Below are positions 17,074-24,809 of a stretch of 64,000 bases of DNA, one piece after another. A program made the translations under genes and the position numbers. Every line of letters begins with the position of its first letter. Position 1 is the stretch's first letter. The stretch comes from Nocardioides thalensis (lineage in GTDB: Bacteria; Actinomycetota; Actinomycetes; Propionibacteriales; Nocardioidaceae), in contig NZ_JACCFP010000001.1 in the NCBI RefSeq assembly GCF_013410655.1, positions 3,743,501 to 3,807,500 of the forward strand, in the 5' to 3' direction. The notes beneath the pieces are model-generated. The model was not told the DNA's origin. It saw only the letters and a list, made by a program, of their open reading frames with translations, and made no database searches.

Positions 17074-17676
17074 ATGACCGATCTCGTCCTGCAGATGCAG
17101 ACCTCCATCGACGGCTACGTGGACAGCTCCCTGGGAGTTCCGTGGGGCCTGTGGGACTGGGGCCCTGACTCGCCCTGGTCCGCAGACCTCATGAGCAGGT
17201 TCAACGAGCTCGTGACGGACGCAGACGCGATCCTGCTCAGCCGGCCCATGGCGGACGGCTACGCGGACCACTGGCAAGGCATCGCCGAGGAGCGTGCAGG
17301 TGACCCCGACTTCGCCTTCGCACGCCACGTCACCGACGTGCCGAAGCTCGTGGTGACCAGCGAGAGCTATCAGCACGGTCGCTCGGACCACACCGTCATC
17401 ACCGGGCCGCTGGTCGACGGCGTCCGGCAGGCCCTGGAGCGGGTGGACGGCAAGGTCATCTGCTTCGGCGGTGCCTCGTTCGCCTCCGCCCTGCTCCGGG
17501 CCGGGCTGGTCGACGAGCTCCAGCTGTTCGTCAACCCCGGTCTGGCCGGCGAAGGAGCCAGGATCTTCGACCGGGCGCTCGCGGGCGCCAGGTGGGACCT
17601 CCTCGACTCGCGGGCCTACGAGTGCGGGATCGCCGTCCTCAGGTGGCACGTGACTGGTCCTTCGCAGAGAGGATGA
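17074..17676 (+). CDS. Dihydrofolate reductase / RibD C-terminal-like protein (paralog 2)
   Basis: 200 residues, opening TDLVLQMQTSIDGYVDS, with VDGKVICFGGASFASALLRAGLVDELQLFVNPGL split over two strands as in the RibD_C family. It is 53 bp downstream of the sigma gene and 4 bp upstream of the GNAT gene, so it is probably co-transcribed. It is divergent in sequence from paralogs 1 and 3, so this is not a recent duplication. Substrate unknown. Confidence 0.8.
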   Translation: MTDLVLQMQTSIDGYVDSSLGVPWGLWDWGPDSPWSADLMSRFNELVTDADAILLSRPMADGYADHWQGIAEERAGDPDFAFARHVTDVPKLVVTSESYQHGRSDHTVITGPLVDGVRQALERVDGKVICFGGASFASALLRAGLVDELQLFVNPGLAGEGARIFDRALAGARWDLLDSRAYECGIAVLRWHVTGPSQRG

Positions 17677-17680
17677 GGAC

Positions 17681-18214
17681 ATGGAACCGTCCGAGCGACG
17701 CATCAGAGTGCTCCAGGCTTCGGAGATCGACATGGTCGAGCCTCTGTGGCTCGCTCTCGACCGGCAACACCGGTCGATCGGTCCGAGCTGGGCCACCTGG
17801 TGGGAGCCCGCCACCACCTGGAAGATCCGTCGCGAGCGCTACCGGCAGTGGCTGGCGGAGCCCGACGCCTTCGCGCTCGGAGCGTTCGAGGGCGACGACC
17901 TGGTCGGTTACCTGGTCGCGCACTTCCTGCCGGGCCCCGACGACTCCTGGACGACCGGCGACCGCATCGGGGACGTCGAGTCGTTGGCCGTCGCCCCGCA
18001 CCGACGCGGGGCGGGGATCGGGAGCGCCCTGTTGACGGCGGCGCGGGAGCGCATGCTCGAGCTCGGGGTTCGCGACCTGTGGATCGGGGTCGTCCACGGC
18101 AACGCCGACGCACTCCGGTTCTACGAGCGGCACGGCCTGCGTCCGCTCATGGTGACCGTGGCGTCCGTGCCCGGCGCCGGAGGGGCCGAGGGCGGCGACC
18201 CGCGTCGCGGATGA
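17681..18214 (+). CDS. GNAT family N-acetyltransferase
   Basis: 177 residues. The acetyl-CoA site is seen as VESLAVAPHRRGAGIGSALL (RRGxGxG/A pyrophosphate loop, about 104-123), followed by GVVHGNADALRFYERHGLRP, the C-terminal GNAT signature. Start ATG is 4 bp after the DHFR-like stop. It is probably the last gene of the sigma operon. Acceptor unknown. Confidence 0.9.
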   Translation: MEPSERRIRVLQASEIDMVEPLWLALDRQHRSIGPSWATWWEPATTWKIRRERYRQWLAEPDAFALGAFEGDDLVGYLVAHFLPGPDDSWTTGDRIGDVESLAVAPHRRGAGIGSALLTAARERMLELGVRDLWIGVVHGNADALRFYERHGLRPLMVTVASVPGAGGAEGGDPRRG

Positions 18215-18226
18215 CGCTGTCGCCGC

Positions 18227-18766
18227 TCAGTCCCACTGCGGCGTGTAGGTGAGGCCGACGACGCCGGACTCGAACGTGCGGCTCGACGACAGGACCAGGT
18301 CGCGGCCCAGGCTCTCCTGGACCATCGAGGACCCCGAACCGCGCAACGTGGGGACGACGAGGAACTCGAGCGTCCCCACGAAGCCGTTGTGGATCAGCCG
18401 GGCCGCGAGGGAGCCGTAGCCGTACATGACGTAGGAGCCCTGCTCCCGCCCGAGGAGGCCCATCGCCACCTCGAAGGCGTCCCCGCGCACCAGCTCGGCG
18501 TTCTGCCAGCCCACCTCGCTGAGGGAGCTCGAGACCACGAGCTTCCTCATCGTGTTGACCCGGTCTGCGTGGGGCCCCGGGATGTGGGGGAACCGCTCGG
18601 CGAAGTACTGGTAGGTCCCCCGTCCCATGACCATCGCGTCCGCCTGCCCGAGCAGGCCGGTGGCGTGGGCAACGAGGTCGTCGCTGAACCAGTCGCCGAT
18701 CCAGGCCACCGGATCACGCTGGACGCCGTCGACGGTCACGAACGCCGACACCGTGATCGTTCCCAT
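18227..18766 (-). CDS. Dihydrofolate reductase / RibD C-terminal-like protein (paralog 3)
   Basis: 179 residues, starting MGTITVSAFVTVDGVQRDP, with MGRGTYQYFAERF and YVMYGYGSLAARLIHNGFVG, the core of the RibD_C/DHFR-like family. It is transcribed toward the GNAT gene (convergent). An ECF-type motif lies 40 bp upstream of the start, so it is a likely member of the sigma-factor regulon. The active-site ligand is not evident. Confidence 0.82.
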   Translation of the reverse strand: MGTITVSAFVTVDGVQRDPVAWIGDWFSDDLVAHATGLLGQADAMVMGRGTYQYFAERFPHIPGPHADRVNTMRKLVVSSSLSEVGWQNAELVRGDAFEVAMGLLGREQGSYVMYGYGSLAARLIHNGFVGTLEFLVVPTLRGSGSSMVQESLGRDLVLSSSRTFESGVVGLTYTPQWD

Positions 18767-18805
18767 TCCTCGCTCCGTTCCTTGCTTTCCGGGTACGGAG
18801 TAAGA

Positions 18806-18832
18806 GACCGATGTGCGGGCGCGAAGGAATCG
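18806..18832 (-). promoter_or_regulatory. ECF-type promoter motif, site 3
   Basis: Minus strand CGATTC-N17-GGTC; plus-strand GACC at 18806-18809 and GAATCG at 18827-18832, 40 bp upstream of the ATG at 18766. The motif continues as GGTCTC, as in site 2. Confidence 0.65.
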
Positions 18833-18848
18833 CGAGTCCCGCGCCGCG

Positions 18849-19454
18849 TCAGGCCCGCCTGTTGCCGCCCCGGCTCCAACGGTCCGGCGACCGTCCGACG
18901 GCGGCGAGGATCCGGTCGCTGGGGGAGGCGCCGTCGGGCACCGGGACGGGCGGCGCGAACTGGGATCCCCTCGCCTCGGTGTCGAGCACCGCCGGAAGGA
19001 CGCGTCCGAGGTTCCGCGCGAGAGGCGCAGGAAGAGGGAGCGGCGTACCTGCGCCCGCCAGGAGGTCCCAGCTGTGCACCGATGCCTCGAGCGAGGCGAC
19101 GATCAGCACCAACCCTCTGTCCAGGTCGACGCCGTCGATCGAGACGGATGGACGCCTCCCCCGTCGCGCAGCGGCAAGCAGGTCACGCGCGACGCCACCG
19201 AGCCGTTGCTCGAACTCGGAGAGGTCGTCCCAGTGCGCGAGCCACGCCGGCGGCGGTGGGGTGATCCCGAAGTTCAGCGAGGTGGTGACGACGTGGAGCG
19301 ACTCCAGCAGGTGCCGGGCCAGCTCCGCGACGTTCCACGACGCGCACGGCGTCGGCCGGTGCGACGCGTCGGGCGCAAGGAGCGCGGAGGCGCGGGTCGC
19401 GAAGCGCAGGGACGGCGCCAGCACCCTGTCGATCAGCGCGTCCGAGCCTTCCAT
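18849..19454 (-). CDS. TIGR03086-like DinB/MDMPI-fold protein
   Basis: 201 residues, helical. The N-terminal PCASWNVAELARHLLES resembles the TPC-x-W-x-V-x-x-L-x-x-H signature of mycothiol-dependent maleylpyruvate isomerase/DinB proteins; the His after the LAR helix and later SVHSWDL supply probable metal ligands. Members often act in mycothiol-linked or metal-dependent thiol chemistry; a substrate cannot be assigned. The ECF-type motif 51 bp upstream ties it to the nearby sigma factor. Confidence 0.78.
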   Translation of the reverse strand: MEGSDALIDRVLAPSLRFATRASALLAPDASHRPTPCASWNVAELARHLLESLHVVTTSLNFGITPPPPAWLAHWDDLSEFEQRLGGVARDLLAAARRGRRPSVSIDGVDLDRGLVLIVASLEASVHSWDLLAGAGTPLPLPAPLARNLGRVLPAVLDTEARGSQFAPPVPVPDGASPSDRILAAVGRSPDRWSRGGNRRA

Positions 19455-19504
19455 CCCGTTCGACCTCCCGGTCCCGAGCCCTCGCGACGAGCTCCATCCC
19501 TAAG

Positions 19505-19531
19505 GACCGGACGCGGGCGCACGAGGAATCG
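19505..19531 (-). promoter_or_regulatory. ECF-type promoter motif, site 4
   Basis: Minus strand CGATTC-N17-GGTC; plus-strand GACC at 19505-19508 and GAATCG at 19526-19531, 51 bp before the start at 19454. It lies in the gap between that gene and the end of the MFS gene. Confidence 0.65.
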
Positions 19532-19541
19532 CCGCGGCGCA

Positions 19542-21002
19542 TCACGAAGCCGAGGTCCCGGCGCTCGCCCCTTCCCGCTCGTCCCGCGGCGTCCGTCGGG
19601 TCGCCAACGCGATCACGAACGCGACGAGGACGAAGACCGCACACGTCCAGAAGGACGCCCGATAGCCCTCGGTCAGGGCGCCCGCGCTCTCGCCGGCGCC
19701 CTTCGTCGCCAGCGCCACCGTCGACGTGATGGCGATGCCGAGCGCCGCCCCCACCTGGAACACGGCATTCGTGACGCCGGAGGCGAGGCCGGCTTCCTCC
19801 GGCTTGGCGCCGCTCAGCGCAGCGACCGACCCGGCCACGTGGGTGGTGCCGATACCGGAGCCGAAGACGACCAGCCCGATGAACAGGTCGTCCCAGTAGT
19901 TGCCGTCGGGAGAGACGAACGCGAGTACGACGAGCCCGGTGCCCATCAGGGTCGACCCGACGAGCGCGATGCGCCTGAATCCGGCTGTCGTGATCAGGCG
20001 CCCGGCGACGTTGGAGCCGATCAGCGACATCGCAGCGTAGATGGCGGTGCTGAGCCCGAACGCGACAGCGGAGTAGCCCAGGACGTCCTGCGCGTAGAGG
20101 GAGAGCGTCATGGCGCCGCCGTACACCGCCATGCCCACCAGCAGCACGATCACGTTGCCGCTGACGAACGTCGCAGAGCGGAAGATCCGAAGGGGCACCA
20201 ACGGCGCCGGGGAGCGCTGCTCGACGAGCACGAACCCGACCATCAGGATCGCGGCGCCGACGAGCAGAGCCAGCGTCTGCCCGCTCGCCCACCCCGCCGA
20301 AGGCGCCTCGATGATCGCGTACACCAGCGCTCCCACCGCACCCGTGACAAGAGCGGCTCCGGGAGCGTCGAACCGGCTCCTTCCGACCACCCGCGCCGTC
20401 TCACGCAGGACCTTCGGCCCGAGCACCAGGACGATCAGACCGAGCGGCACGTTGATGTAGAAGACCCACGGCCAACCCAGCCCGTCGGTGATCGGGCCAC
20501 CGATCAGCAAGGCCGCCGTGGCACCGAAGGCACCGATCCCCGTCCAGATCCCCAGCGCCTTGTTGCGCTCGGCGCCCTCGGGGAACGTCGCCATGAGCAC
20601 GGTCATCGCGGTCGGCGTCATGATCGCCGCCGCCGCGCCCTGGACGAGCCGCGCCGCGATGAGCGCGGCGCCCGTGGGTGCGAGCGCGCACGCCACGGAA
20701 GCGGCCATGAACAGCGCCGTCCCCACCATGAACATCCGGCGACCGCCGAGGTGGTCAGCGGTGCGACCTCCCAGGAGCAACAGGCCGCCGAAGCTGAGCA
20801 TGTAGGCGCTCATGACCCACGTCGACTCGGTGGCCGACATCCCGAGGTCCGACCGCATCTCGGGGAGAGCCAGGATCACGATCTGGGAGTCGACGATGAC
20901 CATGAAGAACGCCACGCACAGGAGCGCGAGCGCCTTCCAACGCCGCGGGTCAAGGACAGGGCGGGCGACGGGCGCCGCGGGCTCGAGGGCATCACTTGTC
21001 AT
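19542..21002 (-). CDS. MFS drug-efflux transporter, DHA2 family
   Basis: 486 residues with about 14 hydrophobic segments. The first helix opening ALLCVAFFMVIVDSQIV and the loop LLLLGGRTADHLGGRRMFM match motif A and the DHA2 (EmrB/QacA) pattern, and LIAARLVQGAAAAIMTPTA matches motif C. It probably exports drugs or toxic metabolites by proton antiport. It is divergent from the AraC-type regulator at 21086, which may control it. No ECF-type motif was found upstream. Confidence 0.9.
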   Translation of the reverse strand: MTSDALEPAAPVARPVLDPRRWKALALLCVAFFMVIVDSQIVILALPEMRSDLGMSATESTWVMSAYMLSFGGLLLLGGRTADHLGGRRMFMVGTALFMAASVACALAPTGAALIAARLVQGAAAAIMTPTAMTVLMATFPEGAERNKALGIWTGIGAFGATAALLIGGPITDGLGWPWVFYINVPLGLIVLVLGPKVLRETARVVGRSRFDAPGAALVTGAVGALVYAIIEAPSAGWASGQTLALLVGAAILMVGFVLVEQRSPAPLVPLRIFRSATFVSGNVIVLLVGMAVYGGAMTLSLYAQDVLGYSAVAFGLSTAIYAAMSLIGSNVAGRLITTAGFRRIALVGSTLMGTGLVVLAFVSPDGNYWDDLFIGLVVFGSGIGTTHVAGSVAALSGAKPEEAGLASGVTNAVFQVGAALGIAITSTVALATKGAGESAGALTEGYRASFWTCAVFVLVAFVIALATRRTPRDEREGASAGTSAS

Positions 21003-21085
21003 GACACGGAAGCGTCGCCGCCGGCGCGCCCTCCCGACAGTGGCAGGATTGCCTATGAGCGAACGGATCGTGCCAGACTGGGGTG

Positions 21086-22096
21086 ATGGCCGTCGGGACC
21101 GTCGCAGCAGTCGTGGTCGAGTCGTCGAACATCCACCCGTGGGACATGTTCGAGTTCGGCATCGTCAACGCGGTCTTCGGGATCCCCGCCCCGGAGCTCG
21201 TCGATCCCTGGTACGACCTGCGGTGGTGCTCGATCGACGTCCCACGCCCGGACAACGGCTTCGGCCTGACGACGCCGTACGGGTTGGACGACATCGCGGG
21301 GGCGGACACCGTGATCGTGCCGTCGGTTCCCGAGAGCTGGCTGACCCGGACGGACGACCCGGCGCCCGAGCTGACGGCGGCCCTCCGTGAGGCACACGGG
21401 CGCGGTGCGCGCATGGTCTCCCTCTGCACCGGCGTGTTCGCCCTCGCTGCCGCGGGCCTGCTGGACGGGAAGAGGGCGACTGGCCACTGGTGGCACACCG
21501 ACGACCTGAAGCGCCGCTTCCCGCAGGTCGAGGTCGACCCCACCGTCCTCTACGTCGACGAGGGCGACGTCCTCACGAGTGCGGGACTGACGGCCGGCAT
21601 GGACCTGTGCCTGCACCTCGTCCGATCCGACCTCGGCCCGCTCGCGGCGAACCACCTGGCCCGGCGACTCGTCACCCCAGCGCACCGGACCGGGGGGCAG
21701 GCGCAGTTCGTCGATCTCTCCGTGCCGCGCTCCGACGACGCGAGCATCGAACCCGTGCTGCAATGGGCGCGCGAGAACCTCTCCGAGCCCATCACTGTCG
21801 ACTCGCTCGCCCAGCGCGCGCACCTGAGCCCGCGCACGCTGTTCAGAAGGGTTCAGCAGGCAACCGGGATGGCGCCGATGCAATGGCTCCTGAACCAGCG
21901 GATCGCCTTCGCGCAGCTGTTGCTGGAGACGACGTACCTGTCCGTCGAGCGCATCGCCGATCGCAGCGGGATGGGGACCGGGGCCAACCTCCGGCGCCAC
22001 TTCCAGCAGGTCGTCGGAGTCACGCCCACGGACTATCGACGCGCGTTCCCGTGCCCGGGCGCGGCGGAGGTCGACGCGATGCCGAGCGCCGGGTGA
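21086..22096 (+). CDS. GlxA-type AraC family regulator with DJ-1/PfpI domain
   Basis: 336 residues. The N-terminal ~175 residues form a DJ-1/PfpI-like domain with the elbow motif MVSLCTGVFALAAAGLLDG (Cys in the nucleophile position). The C-terminal ~100 residues carry two helix-turn-helices: DSLAQRAHLSPRTLFRRVQQ and VERIADRSGMGTGANLRRHF. GlxA-type regulators sense amidic or amino compounds. Start ATG 21086 follows GGGGTG. It is divergent from the MFS gene, an arrangement suggesting local regulation of export. Confidence 0.88.
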   Translation: MAVGTVAAVVVESSNIHPWDMFEFGIVNAVFGIPAPELVDPWYDLRWCSIDVPRPDNGFGLTTPYGLDDIAGADTVIVPSVPESWLTRTDDPAPELTAALREAHGRGARMVSLCTGVFALAAAGLLDGKRATGHWWHTDDLKRRFPQVEVDPTVLYVDEGDVLTSAGLTAGMDLCLHLVRSDLGPLAANHLARRLVTPAHRTGGQAQFVDLSVPRSDDASIEPVLQWARENLSEPITVDSLAQRAHLSPRTLFRRVQQATGMAPMQWLLNQRIAFAQLLLETTYLSVERIADRSGMGTGANLRRHFQQVVGVTPTDYRRAFPCPGAAEVDAMPSAG

Positions 22097-22150
22097 CCAC
22101 GCGCTCGCTCGACGCCGCGGCAACTGAACCTGGCGCGCAACCGCTGTCGC

Positions 22151-22209
22151 GCAACCAATAGTTGCATCTGCCCTCCTTGTCCACTAGGGTCAACGCAACC
22201 ATTCGTTGC
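22151..22209. promoter_or_regulatory. Paired operators flanking a promoter before the VOC gene
   Basis: Two dyads GCAAC-N5-GTTGC at 22151-22165 and 22195-22209, centres 44 bp apart. Between them is a plausible promoter: TTGCAT (22162-22167), 17 bp, TAGGGT (22185-22190). Operator 1 overlaps the -35 and operator 2 follows the -10, a layout expected for repression. The cognate regulator is not obvious in the window. Confidence 0.55.
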
Positions 22210-22240
22210 ATATTGAACGCCCGAGGAAGGACGGCGAGCC

Positions 22241-22411
22241 GTGCAGCAGCCGGACGCCTGGGACGACCGCCTGAGGCGGATCAAGCGCATCACCGAGCGG
22301 CTCGTGCAGCTGAAGGCGGCCCGCCCGTCCTCCCGTCGGTGGCGAGCGGGCTTCGGCCGGCACCGCGCCTCGGATCCTCGCCGACGCAACCCGCACAGAA
22401 ACGGAGATTGA
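22241..22411 (+). CDS. Small basic hypothetical protein
   Basis: 56 residues, GTG start with GAGGAAGG about 11 bp upstream, ending 4 bp before the VOC gene. The sequence is Arg-rich (MQQPDAWDDRLRRIKRITER then ARPSSRRWRAGFGRH). No family recognised. Placed between a repressible promoter and a glyoxalase-fold gene, it may be a leader peptide, a real small protein, or the remnant of a regulator. Confidence 0.4.
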   Translation: MQQPDAWDDRLRRIKRITERLVQLKAARPSSRRWRAGFGRHRASDPRRRNPHRNGD

Positions 22412-22415
22412 AGCA

Positions 22416-22763
22416 ATGCCCACCATGCCTGCAGGAAGCATCCTCCTCGGCAGCACCCGAGCCGCGGACCTCACCGACTGGTACCGCCGGGTGATCGCGC
22501 CGGACCACGCCGGAGACGGCCCGATCGTGCTGGGTGAGCTCTGGCTGATCATCGAACAGCGAGAGGACGTCAGCGAGGTCAACCCGGAGCCCGGTCGCTC
22601 GATCCTCAACTTCCACGTGGACGACTTCGACCACTACCAGGCCCAGCTCGACTCCGCGGAGGTCACGTGGATCGCACCGCCGGAGGACCGGCCGTCGGGG
22701 CGGTTCGGGACCTTCAGCGACCCCGACGGCAACTACCTCCAGCTGATCCAGCTCCACGGCTGA
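22416..22763 (+). CDS. VOC (glyoxalase/bleomycin-resistance fold) family protein
   Basis: 115 residues, single VOC domain. The pattern GSTRAADLTDWYRRVIAP, then ILNFHVDDFDHYQAQL and FGTFSDPDGNYLQLIQLHG is typical of the fold, with the terminal FxDPDGNxLxL signature providing a metal ligand (Glu is replaced by Gln at the usual position). It may bind or modify a small molecule; the substrate is unknown. Confidence 0.85.
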   Translation: MPTMPAGSILLGSTRAADLTDWYRRVIAPDHAGDGPIVLGELWLIIEQREDVSEVNPEPGRSILNFHVDDFDHYQAQLDSAEVTWIAPPEDRPSGRFGTFSDPDGNYLQLIQLHG

Positions 22764-22856
22764 CCCCGCTTGCACCAGCGCGCCGGGGAATAGGCCGACG
22801 ACAGCGACGATTGCTGACTTTCCGATGGACAGGACGTCACACCGAGGGGTCGTCGC

Positions 22857-23447
22857 ATGGGGCTGACGTGGGAACCACCTCTGACCTGGCGTGCTGCTTG
22901 GAGGAGCGACACGGCGCAGCTGGAGCTGTATGACGCCGGGAGGCGCCTCCGCGCAACGCTCGCGCTCGTCGTCGCCGACACCCCTGGAACACAGATCCTC
23001 GGGCCCATCGGCCGGTGGGTGGACGAGGTCCCGCTCCGCGCATGGAAGAGCCGGCACGGCGGGTTGCTGCACGGCGGCCTCGCGTCGATCCTGATGCCCG
23101 ACGGCACCGTCGGCGAGGCATGGAACGGCAAGCAGCACGGCTGGAGGCGCACGCACCGGAACGGGCACGTGGTGCTCGCCGGCCGGAGGTACGCCGTCCG
23201 CCACCTGACGCGCCGACGGACGCTGATCGAGCGGGACGGGACGCCGGTGGTCACCATGCGGCGGACCGGGTGGCGGTGGCCGTGGCAACGTCACGACAGC
23301 ACCGCCGAGCTGCGCTTCCGGATGCGGCGCGAGAGCCAGGTCCTCGATCCTGTCGACGAGCTTGCGATCGTCGTGGCGAGCACGGCGTGCGGGCCGTCCG
23401 GTCGCCCCGGCTGGTGGGCGAACTTCTTCTCGGAGCTCTCGCCCTAG
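22857..23447 (+). CDS. Hypothetical protein, beta-rich
   Basis: 196 residues, no confident family. Alternating strands such as YAVRHLTRRRTLIERDGTPV and MRRTGWRWPWQRHDSTAEL look like a beta-barrel of the LURP/scramblase-like type, ending with VASTACGPSGRPGWW. There is no signal peptide or transmembrane helix. It converges with the NTF2-like gene ending at 23474. Function unknown. Confidence 0.55.
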   Translation: MGLTWEPPLTWRAAWRSDTAQLELYDAGRRLRATLALVVADTPGTQILGPIGRWVDEVPLRAWKSRHGGLLHGGLASILMPDGTVGEAWNGKQHGWRRTHRNGHVVLAGRRYAVRHLTRRRTLIERDGTPVVTMRRTGWRWPWQRHDSTAELRFRMRRESQVLDPVDELAIVVASTACGPSGRPGWWANFFSELSP

Positions 23448-23473
23448 CGGAGCGTGGACGCCGCTGCCCCGGG

Positions 23474-23944
23474 TCAGGGGTTGCGCCGCGCCCGTGCGAG
23501 CGCCAGCGCCGTCAAGGGGTGCGACGCGAGCATCCGGAGGCCCGCGACGGGGCTGCTCTCGGGGCGAGGGTCGAGGAAGCCGTAGAGGCGCTGGTCGACC
23601 ACGCGCCCGTCCTCACCGCGGCGCCAGACCTCGATGCCGCGCGCCGACCTCCTCCCGGCGACGGTGCCGGTCCACTCGTTGACGATCGTGGTCCGGTCGG
23701 CAGCGACGAGCGACTTCTCGACGAACATGGCCCGCCGCTCCATGAAGGCGCACATCGTTCGCCACGCGGAATGGATCTCGTCGATCCCTCGGGACTCGAT
23801 GAGGATGCCGTCGAGCACGGCGACCTGGTGACCGTCCTCGGCGAACACGTCGCGGATGCCGTCCACGTCGCGCTGGTTGGTCATCCGCTCGGCCTCGGCG
23901 ACGAAGGCCTGGGCGGCCGTGTGCAGGTCGGGGGTCGATGTCAT
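23474..23944 (-). CDS. SnoaL/NTF2-like protein (last gene of amine oxidase operon)
   Basis: 156 residues. FVAEAERMTNQRDVDGIRDV and an Asp-Gly strand, with later GTVAGRRSARGIEVWRRGED, follow the SnoaL-like polyketide-cyclase pattern. Its ATG overlaps the preceding stop in an ATGA. It may be an isomerase, hydrolase or ligand-binding partner of the flavoenzyme in the operon. Confidence 0.72.
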   Translation of the reverse strand: MTSTPDLHTAAQAFVAEAERMTNQRDVDGIRDVFAEDGHQVAVLDGILIESRGIDEIHSAWRTMCAFMERRAMFVEKSLVAADRTTIVNEWTGTVAGRRSARGIEVWRRGEDGRVVDQRLYGFLDPRPESSPVAGLRMLASHPLTALALARARRNP

Positions 23945-24432
23945 GAGGAGCCTCCGTGGACGTGCGTGGGTGGGGGTCGCAGCAGGCGCCTGCGCGCGAA
24001 GAACGGGCCGACCCCGGACCGCCACCACCGCAGCCACGAGCGCGGGCGGCTGAGGACCTGGGTCGCGACGGGCACGGAGTCGAAGAACGACTCGCGGAAG
24101 AGCGCAACGCCCTCGGGCGTGACCCTCAGCAGGTCGACCGCCTCCCAGGACAGCGGCCGGCCGGCGAGCGTCGCGGTGAACCGGATGTGGATGAACAGGT
24201 TCTCGCCCGAACCGGCCCAGCTCAGCACGTCGGCGCGCAGGTCGGGCAGCAGGGCAAGGGTGCGGGCGCTCTCCCGCCACCAGTGCTCCGGCCCGGTGCC
24301 GTCACGCAGCATCGGCTGCACGAACCGCATCTCAGGATCCATGAGCTCGTCCCAGGCGTGGGGATCGGGCCGGTCCCAGCCCGTGCGGAAGTTGTCGACC
24401 ACCCGTTCGTGAGCGGCACGCCAGTCGGTCAT
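23941..24432 (-). CDS. SnoaL/NTF2-like protein (third gene of amine oxidase operon)
   Basis: 163 residues. An N-terminal helix followed by DPEMRFVQPMLRDGTGPEHWW and the beta-sheet FIHIRFTATLAGRPLSWEAV fits an NTF2-like fold of the SnoaL type. It has ATGA overlaps at both ends, so it is translated as part of one unit with the membrane protein and the second NTF2-like protein. The C-terminal basic tail (SRPRSWLRWWRSG) may be membrane-associated. Confidence 0.72.
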   Translation of the reverse strand: MTDWRAAHERVVDNFRTGWDRPDPHAWDELMDPEMRFVQPMLRDGTGPEHWWRESARTLALLPDLRADVLSWAGSGENLFIHIRFTATLAGRPLSWEAVDLLRVTPEGVALFRESFFDSVPVATQVLSRPRSWLRWWRSGVGPFFARRRLLRPPPTHVHGGSS

Positions 24433-24809
24433 GGCTCCTCCCTCGCCATCGTCGCCAGTCCGGCGAGGAGCACGGTCGACGCGAACAGCACCACCGCCTC
24501 GGCGACGCCGAGAGCGCGCGACCCCGCCTGATCGATGCCGACGAGGTGGGAGACGGTGTGCAGCGCGTTCCAGATCGCCGCCACCGCAAGCACCGGGAGC
24601 CACCACCCGGGCCGTCGTACGGCGAGCAGGAGCCCGCCACCGACGGCGACGGACGCGGCGCCGTAGTCGTGGACGAGGTGGTCGTTGGGCGGCCCGAAGT
24701 CGGCGACCGCCTCGGTGAAGGACGCGGCGTGGACACCGGCCCACGCGCCGAGGACCACGTAGCTCGCGCCGAACGCGACGAGCGCCGCCGGCGTCACCGC
24801 CCTTCTCAC
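24429..24809 (-). CDS. Small four-helix membrane protein
   Basis: 126 residues with four hydrophobic segments: FGASYVVLGAWAGVHAA, ASVAVGGGLLLAV, WLPVLAVAAIWNALHTVSHL and VVLFASTVLLAGLA. Start GTG overlaps the flavoprotein stop (GTGA) and its stop overlaps the next start (ATGA). The internal HTVSHL hints at a metal or haem site but is not conclusive. Related proteins accompany amine-oxidase-like genes in actinobacteria, but the function is unknown. Confidence 0.75.
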   Translation of the reverse strand: MRRAVTPAALVAFGASYVVLGAWAGVHAASFTEAVADFGPPNDHLVHDYGAASVAVGGGLLLAVRRPGWWLPVLAVAAIWNALHTVSHLVGIDQAGSRALGVAEAVVLFASTVLLAGLATMAREEP

